DNA from: Apiotrichum sp. Y4204
Taxonomy: Eukaryota; Basidiomycota; Tremellomycetes; Trichosporonales; Trichosporonaceae
DNA length: 51,440 nucleotides
NCBI GenBank assembly: GCA_025531455.1
Contig: JAMYHL010000137.1
Coordinates: forward strand, 1 to 51,440
Direction: 5' to 3'
Shown: positions 32,698 through 43,926 of the stretch, piece after piece
Layout: every line of letters begins with the position of its first letter
Position numbering within the stretch: position 1 is the stretch's first letter
Notes under the pieces: generated by a model
What the model was told of the DNA's origin: nothing
Databases searched by the model: none
Seen by the model: only the letters and a program-made list of their open reading frames with translations
Translations under genes and position numbers: made by a program

Positions 32698-35658
32698 CTA
32701 GATCCAGCCGCCCTGTGCGACGCTCTGCTGTATCCGAGGGCTCTTGTGCACCTGCGGGACCTGCATCGGCACGTTCGCGATGCTCACGCCCGAGTGGTGC
32801 GACACGTGCTGGTGCGCGTGCGTGAAGCCGGCCTGCGGTTGCTGCGGGCCGGGCATCACGCGTGGCTGCTGCTGTTGCTGGGAGTACTGCTGCTGCTGAG
32901 GGTGGGAGTGGCCCGGGTGCGGGTGGTACGCGTGCGTGCCGCCCAGCTGCTTGCTGTACCCGGGGTCCTGCACGCGGGCCGCATTCTGTGGCGGAAGGCG
33001 CTGTGGGTGGACCTGTGCCGGACGCGCCTGCTGCTGTTGCTGATACTGCTGAGCCTGGTGGGGGTGTTGGCGCTGCTGGGAAGGTTGAGGGCGAGCCTGA
33101 GCGTGCTGAGGCCGCGGCTGCTGTTGCAGCTGCTGTTGCGATTGCGGGTGCTGCGGTAGCCTGAAGATCTGACCGGGCTGGGGGGCGCCACTGTGGTCAA
33201 GGTGCGGGGGCATCCGTCCGTTCGCCGCCTGGGGTCGCGGCTGCTGGTGCTGCTGGAAGCCGTACCCCTGCGGTGGTGAGCGGCCGTCAGCGGGCGGCGG
33301 AGACAGAACGCGGGAGGCGCCTGGCGGCAGAGGAAGCCGCTGCGGGCCCATCTGGCTCAGCGGCGGGGACATGGTCTGCGAGCCGACCGACCCCTTGCGC
33401 TGCTGCTGGGGCTGCTGGTAATGCTGGGCCTGTCTGGGAAGCGTCGCGGGGCCTGGCTGTATCCGGGCGTTCATCTGCTGATGCGCTGCCATCACATCCA
33501 TGCCATGCGCGACCATCTGGACGGGCACCTCGGGCGGGTGCCCGTCGTTGCTCGGCAGGCGCATTGGTCCACGAGACACCTTTACAGGCGCGTCGTCGCG
33601 GTAGTCGTCGTAGTCTGATGCGTCGTAGGCAGCCTCCCACGCGTGGGGCTCCTGTGCAGTGAACGGGTCCTGGGCATACTCGCGCGATGGCCATCCGGGA
33701 GCGACCTCGGCCTTGTCAATCTTCGGGTGGCCGGAGGAGGATCCGTGGCCATGAGACGACGAAGCGGCAGAGCGCGAGCCGTGCGACTGGGCAGAATGCG
33801 CTACGTTTGGCCGGAGGCCGAGCTCCTCGACACTCATCTGGCGGCCGCCATTCTTCGCCCGCCAAGCGTTCACCGCATTGGCGATTCCGGCGGGGGTGTA
33901 CGGAACATGCTCAGAGTTGGAGTGGTGGCCGTTCGACGAGGTGGACCGCGACGGCGGACGGTCCGCGCTGTCACGTACAGAGCGCGAGGGATAGTCGCGC
34001 TCCGAGGGAATTGGAATACGGGAGCGGCTGTGCCCAACCGACTGCTGCGAAGAGGCGGAGAAGGTGCGCGTGGGGCCCTTCTGGCTGCCAATCGAGGCGG
34101 AGAGGTTGGCAGGGTGGCTTCCCGAGCCTCCATTATTCATGGACTGCGGCTCTGCAACAAGCTGCTGGCTCGGCGGGCGCGAAAAGTCTATGACGCTCTC
34201 AGTCCGCTCAGTGACCTCCGGAGGCGGCGCCGGGGAGGGGTTCTTCGAGCTTGACACGACTCCCCGGGGATTCGACTCGGGGAGCGATGTGCGGTGATCA
34301 ATGAAGTGCTCCACCTTGTCCCGACGGGGGTGGCCATCCTCACTGTGCGCGTAAGACGTGGGAGGAAGGCGCATGGGCGAGCGTCCATTGTTCACGCTCG
34401 AGACTGAGGCGGAAAGGTTACCGTGACCCTTGACAGAAGCAACGGTCGAGCCGTTGCTGTTCTCACGCTGGAGAACGGGAGTGGTGCTCCTGCTAGCTGC
34501 TCCCCAAGGGGTGGAGCGCGACTCGACAAGTGGCATAGCCGTTTGCGCGTTGGGCCCCAGGTGGCTGCCGTTCGAAAAGCTGTCGTTGGACGCCATGCGA
34601 CGGATAGCTACATTACGCGGCGTGAGCGGCGGGGCCGGACCCGGCGAGGCAAGGTAAGGAGACCCGCCGCTAAAGGACGGGGACGAGGTGAGGCCAGGTG
34701 ACGTTTCCGGCACCGTCGCGTACGCAAGATGCTGGGGCGATCCGCCATACCCGTGCGACGACGATGACATTGCATGGTTTTGGGACGAACCATACTCTGA
34801 AGCCGAGATACGGGGGTCCGTCATCGCATCCGAGCTGTGCGAGATGCCGGCCGCCATGGCATACGCTGCAGCAGAGTCCGACTCGACGAGCGACTTTACC
34901 GACGGGACCGTCTCGGGGGATGGAGAAGGCGACTTTGCGAGATCCGGGGTGGGCGTGGACGCACGGTCGCTGCGGCTATTGTCCTGGGAAGCGTCATTTC
35001 TCCTAGGAGCTGGCGCCGCCACCGGGAGACGGGCCGCAGGCCGGCGGGGCGACTTGGACGCCAATGGCGACTGGGGAAGCGGGGGGATGTGCTCGTGGCG
35101 CGACGCCATACGCGAGTCTGTCCGCGACTCGGCGCGACTTGGGGTGCGGGGTGACATTTCTTCTGCCTCGCCGCCGAAAAAGCCCCCTCCACCGCGCCCA
35201 CGCCACCCCGGCTGCGCGCCCGGCGCACACGGGAACGTCAGCTCGTTCAGAATGGATGGACCAGTCGGTTCTGAGTGCAGAGCCGCCCACGCCTCGCGAC
35301 TGCGCCATGGCTGAGCGGTAGGACTATCGCCGATTGAACCCCGGCGCGGCGTGCTCAGACCCCCGGTCGTGTCGTAGCTGTAGTTTGACCCTCGAGCGTC
35401 AGACGTGCCCCAGAGAGACCGACTGCGGCGGCGGTTCCCCACTGCCGATTTGGAACCACCGTTGCTGGGGCCCAGGGGCCGGGTGTCGATGCGGGGGGCG
35501 CCAGGCGCGGGGGGCGGGGGCGGTGCGGCCGCAGATCCTTTGCTCTCGGAGCGGCGGATGTGGGCCGGCAGAGGCGGGAGTTGCGGTGGTGGCGTCGGGA
35601 GGCGGGCCTCGGCGGCCTTCAAGTTGGGCTTCGAGGTGCGTTTGCGGAGAAGGCCCAT
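32698..35658 (-). CDS. Large low-complexity hypothetical protein, 986 aa
   Basis: A single uninterrupted 986-codon frame starting MGLLRKRTSKPNLKAAEARL. The protein is mostly disordered. It has Pro/Ser-rich N-terminal blocks, many Ser-Pro sites, basic SRS-type phosphosite-like stretches, and a Gln/Pro/His-rich last 300 residues with runs of Q. The only more ordered-looking segment is YTPAGIANAVNAWRAKNGGR with a following SVEELGLRPN (about residues 605-640). No family was recognised. A basic N-terminus plus Ser-Pro and Gln-rich regions suggest a regulatory or scaffold protein, possibly phosphorylated; this is inference. Absence of introns over 3 kb is unusual beside its neighbours. Frames on the opposite strand are shadows of its composition. 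Confidence 0.8.
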   Translation of the reverse strand: MGLLRKRTSKPNLKAAEARLPTPPPQLPPLPAHIRRSESKGSAAAPPPPPAPGAPRIDTRPLGPSNGGSKSAVGNRRRSRSLWGTSDARGSNYSYDTTGGLSTPRRGSIGDSPTAQPWRSREAWAALHSEPTGPSILNELTFPCAPGAQPGWRGRGGGGFFGGEAEEMSPRTPSRAESRTDSRMASRHEHIPPLPQSPLASKSPRRPAARLPVAAPAPRRNDASQDNSRSDRASTPTPDLAKSPSPSPETVPSVKSLVESDSAAAYAMAAGISHSSDAMTDPRISASEYGSSQNHAMSSSSHGYGGSPQHLAYATVPETSPGLTSSPSFSGGSPYLASPGPAPPLTPRNVAIRRMASNDSFSNGSHLGPNAQTAMPLVESRSTPWGAASRSTTPVLQRENSNGSTVASVKGHGNLSASVSSVNNGRSPMRLPPTSYAHSEDGHPRRDKVEHFIDHRTSLPESNPRGVVSSSKNPSPAPPPEVTERTESVIDFSRPPSQQLVAEPQSMNNGGSGSHPANLSASIGSQKGPTRTFSASSQQSVGHSRSRIPIPSERDYPSRSVRDSADRPPSRSTSSNGHHSNSEHVPYTPAGIANAVNAWRAKNGGRQMSVEELGLRPNVAHSAQSHGSRSAASSSHGHGSSSGHPKIDKAEVAPGWPSREYAQDPFTAQEPHAWEAAYDASDYDDYRDDAPVKVSRGPMRLPSNDGHPPEVPVQMVAHGMDVMAAHQQMNARIQPGPATLPRQAQHYQQPQQQRKGSVGSQTMSPPLSQMGPQRLPLPPGASRVLSPPPADGRSPPQGYGFQQHQQPRPQAANGRMPPHLDHSGAPQPGQIFRLPQHPQSQQQLQQQPRPQHAQARPQPSQQRQHPHQAQQYQQQQQARPAQVHPQRLPPQNAARVQDPGYSKQLGGTHAYHPHPGHSHPQQQQYSQQQQQPRVMPGPQQPQAGFTHAHQHVSHHSGVSIANVPMQVPQVHKSPRIQQSVAQGGWI

Positions 35659-38600
35659 GCTTGCTGGCGGAGGCTGGGAGGGATAGACCTAGGGAGTGTG
35701 TTGTGGGAACCTGCTGAGGGCTGAGGATGAAGCCAAGATGAGATCCAGAGGAAAACGGACGCGCAGTGGGAATCACGGGCGCAGACGTGTGAGTTGGGAG
35801 GGTTGGAATCGCGATCGCTATCGGGTGCGATGACAAGGAGAGTGTCGCGAGAGTGTGTGGTGGGACGAACGCGACCGGTCGGTGAGTCTCCTGTGAAGTA
35901 GGTGAAGACAAGGTTGGAGGTCGGATGGAGAAATGACAAGGACGCGGGGGAGAGTGGTACTGGAAAGAGAAAAGGACCGAGATGAAGACAACGGGGACGA
36001 CGAAATGTGGTCTCGGTCGATGGGTGGATCGAGGTGAGAGTCTGCTGGAGAGGATTGTGCCTCTCTTTCTCTCTCTTTCTCTCTGTCGAGGTCGCTGTTG
36101 GCCCAGATATGAATAGAGATCGAGGGGGGGTGACAGACACACGGAACAAGAGGAGGCGTCCCACAGCACAGCACCCACTACGAGAGGCAATAGAGGACGT
36201 ACAGCAAACAGGACATGGCATGCCGGTGGGGGGAACTGACTCTCATCTCACCAGTCACCTCTCTCACTTCTCCCCCTCTCTGCATCATCCCCTTCTTTCC
36301 CTCTAATCCCTCTCATCGCTCTCCGCCCCCCTGCCCCTCTCCCCTTGTGCTCTTCCTCCTCTTCCACACCCTCTTCCACTCCTCATTCTCAAATCTCAAA
36401 CAGAGTTAAGAACAGGACCGGCCCAGGACGCGCCCCAGGTCCACGAGGGCATCGCTCTCTCTCTCCCTCTCCTTGCGGCAGGTCGCGAGGGCTGCAACAA
36501 CAAAAAGACGACGCGGGGAGGCACACCGCCACTGGGCCACTGTCGGGGCGGCATTGCACGCTGCAGCCGCGATGCCGGTCCCTGAATCTGCCCTGGATTC
36601 CCCTGGCGTTACATCTCCACCGCCCCACTGGCGTTCGAGTGGCTCCGCCTTCTCTTGTCTCTGCTCTTCCTCCCCGTGCAGTACGCCACCTTTTTTTCTG
36701 ATGGTCCCTTGTTTACACTCTCTGCTCTCTCTATCGTCTCTTTCTTTTCCCTTTACACAAACCCAGACTTTATATTCGCGGACCTCGACGGATACTGTAC
36801 TCTGCAACTTCGGTGCATCCGCCGAGGCTACGATTTCAACGCGATGCAGTGTCCGACCAGGGAAAGAGCAGGAGTAGGGAAAGTGGTCGGGGGCCAGGCC
36901 CACGGCGGAGCCTTGCTGCCCGCCCCGGCATCTCGTACGGTGGCGGCAATCTCCTCGTGTCGCAGCTGCTATCGCATTGTCGGAACACTTACCAGGTGTC
37001 GGATGGAGACTTATGCATTACGCAAGAAATGAGGGTGGGCTCTCGGGCCGTCACGACGACGAGGAGAACAGAACATGGCACACGAATGTAGTCATGTAGT
37101 CACGGCGATGCAATGCCATAATAAACTTCTAGCCTGTGACCTGTCTCGGTCTAGGTTTGTACCAGCTCTTCATGTGCTTCCAGCTCGAGCCAGCCAGCCA
37201 GTCATAAGTGCATAAGTAGCACCAGACATGGCGTTGCTGGCGCGCGCTGGCGCGTGCCTCTGTGCCTCACAAAGCATGCAAAAGCATGTGCGGCACGCGC
37301 TCTCGTTGGCTCGCGGCCGCCACCCCCGTTCCTCGCCATGTTCTCCGACATGCATGCGATCTGGCACTCAAACAGGTCCTCGATCCTCGAGTGCTAGAGA
37401 GCAGTTTGCGCGACCTTTGAGGATTAAACCTCGCTCACAAATGCACAGATCGCGGAAACACGGCCCATTCGGCGCGTACCCCTTTCGTATGTACCCTTTT
37501 GAACCCACACTCCCTTCAACCTCCCCGAGCTTCCACTTGCTTCTGGAGACTCTGCGCAGCCCTCGAACACCGGACAAAAGACGGTTTGAGCCTGCATGCA
37601 GCGCGTTCCCCAACCAAGAAAATGATCCATGATCACGAGCGTATCAGCGTGCAGACAGCCGCAGGCACCAACCTTCAGAACGCTCCGCTGGATGCAGATG
37701 CTTGGCGGTGGGCCAGTGCTCCCCTGGCGCAGAGTAGAGTGCCTGTACCAGGTGAGGATCCAGCAGGCGAGCACCAGACTCCGGGAACGCAGAGGATGTG
37801 ACATGCAACGCCTTCGATTCAGAAAGCCATAGGTGACAATTGGACGCCTGTCGGACGCAGACGCGTGACGCCGCATCGCGCCATCGCGTCGCGTCACTCT
37901 CGTGCTGCGTGATAAACAAGACATGGAGTATACAAAGCGCGCATCAAACATAACCATCCACTGAGACAGACTGACCCAACCTGCTTTGCACAAACATCAC
38001 GCTCGTCTATTAACGGGAGATGCATTCCATCCCATATCTCAACTCTCTCCATTCGGCACGCGCCCACCCCGCGGCAGATACCCCTGTCCTGCCCCTGCTC
38101 GGGAGCTGGATCCAAGATCCAGCCCATTCCATCGCCATGACCATCTACCGGATCGCGCACCGAAGACATGCAGCCTCGAGCGCTTGAGCCTGAGCCGGAG
38201 CATTCGTCCCGAAACGTGAAACCCGTCCGAGCAGGGTGGGCCAGGGTGGGGTGTGGGTCCAGACACTGGTCAGTGCTCAGCACGTCCACTCCTCACCCCA
38301 TTCGGCCCACACGGCCCGGGAACCCTGCAGCTTCCGGGCCAGAATCCCTACCCAGTTACCCAATCGACCCGGTCGTGAGGCGCTTACTAGTGGAACAGGT
38401 GGAGTTGGATCTGGGAGTGCGTAAGGAGTTTGCCGCTGAGAAAGGCCGGACGGAGCCTCGATTGCTGCCAGATATATGATACATATGACACAACGGGTAA
38501 GAGTAACGAACATATAATAAGAGTACGACAAGGCGACGCGGTGACGACAGCATTGACAAGAGTTACTTACCACGTGTCGCGCCTGTCGCGAACGCTACAG

Positions 38601-39554
38601 GTCCCCTTTGAAGGATATTGACTGATCCACATCAGATACCTCCGATATCCCAAGGTTGCTCTTCGACTCCTCTTATCCGGTGGTCAGCGCCAGGCGCCGC
38701 AAGACTGTCATTTCAAGCACTGAAGCATCAGACTGACAACTCCGCGCCGCGCCGGCCAGATCTCCGGCCGACTCGGAGCGGAGCGGAGATTTGTCCATGA
38801 CAGCGGGGCTGGCGGCGCTTTTCGAACGATTCTCCATAGCAGCCCCACACGCATGGCGGGAACTACACGGGGACGGGAGATGGCGACCCAGCACTGACTA
38901 CTTGTCCTCATCCAAGAGCGTCTCCGTGCTGGACACGGCGCGCAGATCACGACGGCACTCGCTCGCAGGGAGGTTGTGCCTGGCTGTGTTCGGGGCAGAG
39001 GAGGGTTCATCCGAGGAGTAAAGACTGCCTCTCAACGGACTAGTGAGGTTCGCTCGTGCGGATTCGCTCTGCGGCGAGTCATGTCCGGAAAGGGATGTGG
39101 ACGCTGTCGTGTTCGCAATGTTGGGGTTGAGGGCGGCAAATAAAGGAAAGGTCATCTAAGCCATGTAAAGGTCGGGCAGCTGTTCCCCTATTTGTCCGAT
39201 AGGCCGTAGTACTAATCATGCTCAGTCGCAGCTGTCGCGGACAGGCCGTCAAGTTACGGTGGTGCGCGACATCTCGGAGTTCACATTTATGCAATGAGAC
39301 CGGGAACTGTCGAGTCGTGTGCGTCGCTTGATACGGCTTGAACGACCCCCGATACGATTCATTCCTCGATGACATCCCGGCTCGTGTCTGACCACTTGGC
39401 GGGACCCTCTACTGACCAACGCCTGGCCTCACTTTCCAAGATTCATCCTGACGACTCCTCCCTCCTCCCTTGCGTCGCTGGGTCCCTCTGCACCTCTCCA
39501 GACTGTTCCAATCGGCGATCCGCGGACACCGACCCCCCCAAACCCTCTCCCATC
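35659..39554. other. Gene-poor stretch, 3.9 kb
   Basis: No supported protein gene. The left part (to about 36400) is probably the leader and promoter of the 986-aa gene and includes a CTCTCTTT-type pyrimidine repeat near 36060-36087. The rest has frames of at most 263 codons overlapping on both strands, with random-looking composition. A multi-exon gene of unknown family could be missed. Confidence 0.5.
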
Positions 39555-39640
39555 GGCGATTTAGCTCAGTTGGTTAGAGCGCATGCTTAACACTTGAAGC
39601 GTTACGCATGAGGTCGGCGGTTCGACCCCGCCAAACGTCA
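39555..39640 (+). tRNA. tRNA-Val(AAC): tRNA-Val (AAC) with 12-nt intron
   Basis: A cloverleaf can be drawn. The acceptor stem is 39555-39561 with 39633-39639, with one A-A mismatch and one G-U pair. The D arm is GCTC...GAGC. The anticodon stem CATGC/GCATG encloses TTAACA-intron-C, giving anticodon AAC (valine, GUU codons). The variable loop is AGGTC, and the T arm is GGCGG-TTCGACC-CCGCC. A 12-nt intron (about CTTGAAGCGTTA) follows position 37, the canonical site. Internal A box (TAGCTCAGTTGG) and B box (GGTTCGACCCC) are present, and a T5 terminator lies at 39672-39676. Confidence 0.92.
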
Positions 39641-39643
39641 ATA

Positions 39644-39676
39644 AGCTCCGATCGCGAGCGGTCGGAGCTCCTTTTT
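39644..39676 (+). terminator. Perfect hairpin plus T5 after tRNA-Val
   Basis: AGCTCCGATCG pairs with CGGTCGGAGCT (11 bp including one G-U) around a CGAG tetraloop (39644-39669), followed by CC and TTTTT (39672-39676). The T5 alone suffices for Pol III termination, so the hairpin is an extra element inside the primary transcript, 3 nt after the tRNA end. Confidence 0.7.
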
Positions 39677-42219
39677 CGATGCGGAGAGTCGGGGATAGGG
39701 GTCCTGGCCGTCCTGGAGGTCTGGAGTGTGGCGTCGGGAATCCGGTGCGCGGTGCGAAGGGAACCAGAACGGCAGCGTGAGCCGTAGGGGACGGTTGGAA
39801 ATGAGAAGGTCCGAGGTCGAAGACATGGAAGATGGTCCTGATGACCTTGATGGCTGAGCTCGTAGTGGGGAAATACACGTCCGAGAGGTCTGAGGCCAAG
39901 CGGTTGACACGTACAAAGGTGGTGGATTGGCTTTGGGGACTAGTCTCTCGTGGAGATCAGACGTTGGTTGCATTCGCAGACGTCGAGTTGCCTGACGAGG
40001 GGTTGCTCTGAAAGATAGATCAGCGAGTGGCAGACCTTGTTTGTCTCGAGGCTTGGGTCTTCGTGTACCCTCTCGGGTGGCCTCAGTGCGACGCTGAGCC
40101 AGCCACGGCTGTACTGGGTCTTTTACTCCAGTCTGGGCAAGGGAGGGAGAAGGTTGCGTTCAGTCAGAAGACTTGGGTCGTGAAATAGTGGTTTACGGAG
40201 TACAGCCGCGGATCGGCCGACACCATCGCGAATGGCGACCAAGTATCAGTGATCGTGGAACCGTTCCGACGTAATCGGGCTGAGGCTGAGGTTAAAGCCG
40301 GAGACCACCGCAACTGAATAGATCAATGGGACACTATCGATAACGAGTTGTCGCCTTCTGGCTCTCCGTGAATCCAATCCTGGCTTTACTCTCAGAGGAC
40401 AACTGGCCAGCTCCTTTGGCAGTGGGCGCGCAGTGAGCGTGTCAAATTCGTCGGAGCTTCCTGCCTGGGAACATCCTGATGATTGAGGATCAGGCGCTTG
40501 CAGACGTCAGCTCACAAGTCACGATTAGTGATTTCAGTGGTGAACATGGTACCCTCTTGCTCCCATCGGTCTGGTGGATAAGAGGATAAGAGACACAGTA
40601 GAAATGAGAGTAAATGGCCCTATGTGGTCCGTTTATCAGCTACAGAACCATCCATGAGAGAATCCAGAGACCCCGTCGGATTTAGTCTGTTTGGTCGTTT
40701 CACACCGCGACTAGGTTGCCGATCACGATGATCGGTCAATCTGCGGATCCGTCGTGCCGATTACTGGGCGCGTTACGGACAATGATTGTGCGAACATGGC
40801 AGTCTGCAGATCTGCAGATATGCCAATCTGCAGATCTGCGAGGAGCGCGCAGGTCGTCAAGGTCGTTAGATCTTCAGAGTTTTAGAAATCTGAACCAGGT
40901 CGCAGGGACATAGAATCCACCTCTAGGAAGCCAAATCGTCCGACAGCGGCCCACGTCGCACCTCCAAGCCGGGGTGCGCAAAGCGGATGAGAAGAACCGA
41001 TGTGAGCAAATGGCTTGCACGGTCGTTAGTAGTGTCGGGACCCGAGAACTTGGACTTTGAGAGATCGGACAACAAGGTCGAAGTGGAAGATATCAGGAAG
41101 CGCAAACGCGTCAGTCGTCTGCGCAGCTGAGCAACCAGCCGCCAATCAGTCGCGACCAGTCTTTTTGGCAGGCGCGGAGGGCACAATGGGTCCCAAGTTT
41201 CCAGTTCGGGCTAGCCCCCAGAATGGGGACTTGTGAGGTATACGGATGAGTACGATATGGTACTAGAGAATCAGTCGCGTAGTCGCGTGCAGCAACAGCC
41301 AGATTGGGAGTGTCTACGCGTCCACGGGCTACGGTCCCTTCTGAATTCTGCACCTCATGCAGTGACGACGTATCCACCGCCAAGCCTCCATAACGCGCGC
41401 GGCGGGGATCCGTGCGCGATCGCCGATCGCGGCGCGGTGGCGGGTGGCCGCAGCGCCGCGGAAGGAAGACCTGAAAAAGCTGCTATTTTCGCTTGTGGGG
41501 CTGGGAATGGCGCACGGCAATCTGGGGGGCCTCGGGGAAGGTGAGTGGACCGTGACGGTTGCCCTGCGGCCCTGCGGATCTGATGTCCATGATCTTCACG
41601 GGCGTCGTCGTTGCCCAGGGTATGGGGGCCATAGGAGGGGCGGCAATATGCAATGTCGTGCCAAACAGACACTAGTAAACATCGCTGGCGCACCGGCGAT
41701 CAAGGGCAGTGGTATCCGAATGCTACGTACGCATGCTGAAGTCCGAGCGGGCACAGTGTTACCTACCGACGTTTTACTCACACGAAGCATTGTGAGAAGT
41801 ACTGAATGGACACGATGTGTTATTTAACCATTGGGCAATTGGACATCGCACACCGGCATGTGACTAAGAAGGTCGCGGCAGGTTTACGAAACGTGCCAAA
41901 AGATAAGATGGTCAGCTGAGACCTGTGCCAGACTGAACCAAATCGTTATCAGTCGTAGTGATAAAGGGAGTGTCTCGAGTAGGACACACACATGCAGCAT
42001 AGTTAAGACAAACAAAGATCACACACACATTGCAGCGTCGCTACACCGGGGCTGGGTCATAAGTGCGGCGTAGGGACGTGCGCACACGGCCAATGTACGG
42101 AGTTATGGGTCGTGTCTAGTAGTGCGTATGAATGAGGGAGAATAAGGATGGTACGGTAAGAGAGGGAATGGGTGTAATGCAGATGCTCTTAGAACTGTTG
42201 GCCTAATGCCATCAGGTGC
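39677..42219. other. Gene-poor stretch, 2.5 kb
   Basis: No supported gene. Frames are up to 127 codons with no motif. A TCTGCAGAT-type repeat lies at about 40800-40850. A short GC-rich island (about 41390-41545) holds a plus-strand frame ending just before a GTGAGT donor-like site; it is discussed as a finding. Confidence 0.5.
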
Positions 42220-42971
42220 TTAGAAAAGAGCAGCGGCAACAACGGCGACGGCGGCGAGGGCACCCGAGACACCGAGGGCCGAAGCACCGCTGCCCTGGCT
42301 GGTAGAGGCGGAGGGAGCGGTGGCACCGGAGGAGGTGGCGCTGCCGCTGGGCTTCGCGCCGGAGGGCGCAGCGGAGCCCGAGGGGGAGGCAGAGCCCGAA
42401 GTCTCGGCGGGCTTGTCGGTGGCAGCGCCAGACTCGGCACCGGTCTCGGTGGGCTTAGCGGCGTCGCTGGCGCCAGCGGACTCGGAGCCCGAGGCAGCGG
42501 CGTCACCGCCGGCGGCGGCACCGCCACCGCCCTCCTTCATGCAGTCCTCGTTGGAGCCCTTCTGGACGGAGACCTCCGAAGAGAAGTTGTCCGCACCGGT
42601 CGAGTCGACGACCTTGAGGGTGAGCGAGGTGCCGGCGGGCTGGTTGACGGTCCAGGTGAGCGAGTTGTTGTTGAGGGTGCCGAAGTCAACACTGAATTGT
42701 CAGTGTCATGCGATGGCAACACGGCTAAAAAGAAAACCTACAGAGGGGCGGCGCTGGGCTGCTTGCCGGGGATGAACGAAACGAAGTAAGGGGGCGAGCC
42801 ACCCTCCCACTTGATAAGGGCGGGCTGGCACTGAGAGTATTAGTATTGACGAACACAATGCGGACCGAGCGTGATACTAACCTGGACGAGGGACGAAGGG
42901 GTGACGGGGGTGACCTTCTGCTGGGCGGCGGCGCCGGAGGCGAGGAGGGTAAGAGCAAGAGTGGCGAACAT
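42220..42971 (-). CDS. Ser/Ala-rich GPI-anchored secreted protein, 216 aa
   Basis: Three exons on the minus strand: 42882-42971, 42742-42830, 42220-42691; introns of 51 and 50 nt. Residues 1-16 (MFATLALTLLASGAAA) form a signal peptide. A folded domain of about 100 residues follows, with CQPALIKWEGGSPPYFVSF, LTWTVNQPAGTSLTLKVVDS and SSEVSVQKGSNEDC. This is the pattern of the fungal Ser/Thr-rich GPI-anchored (Kre9/Knh1-like N-terminal) family: W.GG.PPY near the start and two cysteines. The second half is Ala/Gly/Ser/Thr-rich, likely O-glycosylated, and ends in a hydrophobic GPI signal (ALGVSGALAAVAVVAAALF). It is likely an abundant cell-wall protein. A TATAAA lies 129 bp upstream. Confidence 0.9.
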
Positions 42972-43099
42972 CGTGTTAAAGAGTGTGGGGTGTCGACTTT
43001 GAGGAGCGAAACGAGATTCAAGAGGGAGAGGGATAAACGAAAACGAGGGGGTTCGTGAAGAGTGAGGAAGGGAGAGAAGAGATGACATGCGCTACTGGG

Positions 43100-43105
43100 T
43101 TTATA
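43100..43105 (-). promoter_or_regulatory. TATA box of GPI-anchored protein gene
   Basis: TATAAA on the minus strand, about 130 bp before the ATG at 42971, followed by an AG/CT-rich leader. Confidence 0.5.
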
Positions 43106-43710
43106 AGAGAAACCCAACCTGCCAGCCTGGCATCCTCGGGCTCGCCGGGGCTGGTTGGCAAGAGAGGTTTGGCAAAGGCCGAGGATGGAGCAGCCGGTGC
43201 AGAGGAGCAGTGCAGCTGCGCAAAAAAACACACGCCAACTCTCTCTCTCCTCTTTCTCTCGCCTCTGCTCCACAGGCATACAGGCTATCGCGCTCTCCAT
43301 CACCGCCTTGGCCCCGCGCCCAAGGCTGCCCAGCCCAAGGGGTTTGTGTAGTCTGGTCGATCCGCAGCAGCGTCAATTTGCCATCCAGGTTACACACAGG
43401 AGACACAGGATCATCCAGATCACAAAAGATCCACGGCACGGCCGGCGCGCTGCCCGCCCGTTTCGGCGGGCCGCCGGGAGAAGGGGAGCCGAGAGGGGCC
43501 AGGAGGGACCAGGAGGGGGCCAAGAGGGGCAAGGACTACAGAGCGCGACAACCCCCTTACAGCAACAATCCAGGAGCATCGCGCGCCACACACCTCACAC
43601 GCGCACGCGTGTGCCGCTAAACGCTGAACTGGGGTACTAGCCGGGGGGGCCCTCACAGCCTGGCTAGCCTGGGTCTGTATGCCATGCACGTAGGTGTGGC
43701 AACCGGGGGA

Positions 43711-43926
43711 TTTTTTTGATTTTATTTTATTTTATTTTTTCACGCGGTCGGTAGGAAGCTTTTTTTTTATTCTCTTTTGGCTCAGAGCTCAGATTTTTGG
43801 CTCAGAATGGGGGCTGGACGGACCAGACAGCTTGAAACTGGCGAGCCCAGCCATGGCAGCCAGGCGCTGGGCAAAAACCAGGGTCCGGGGTAACGAAAAG
43901 CGAAAAAGAAAAAGAAAAAAAAAAAA
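43711..43926. repeat. T-rich tract and A-rich tract 150 bp apart
   Basis: 43711-43740 is a TTTTA-type T-rich run. A second T run lies at about 43759-43767, and 43894-43926 is an A-rich run with AAAAAG units. The two ends are roughly complementary, but the middle shows no element structure. Confidence 0.6.

Noticed and set aside
34688..35314. Several 100-208-codon frames on the plus strand opposite the 986-aa gene
   Set aside because: Shadows of its Ser/Pro/Gln-rich codon composition, with no independent features.
35399..36190. A 263-codon minus frame overlapping the 5' end of the 986-aa gene
   Set aside because: It uses a different frame of the gene's N-terminus and CT-rich leader, and the translation is Ser/His/Pro-rich without domain content.
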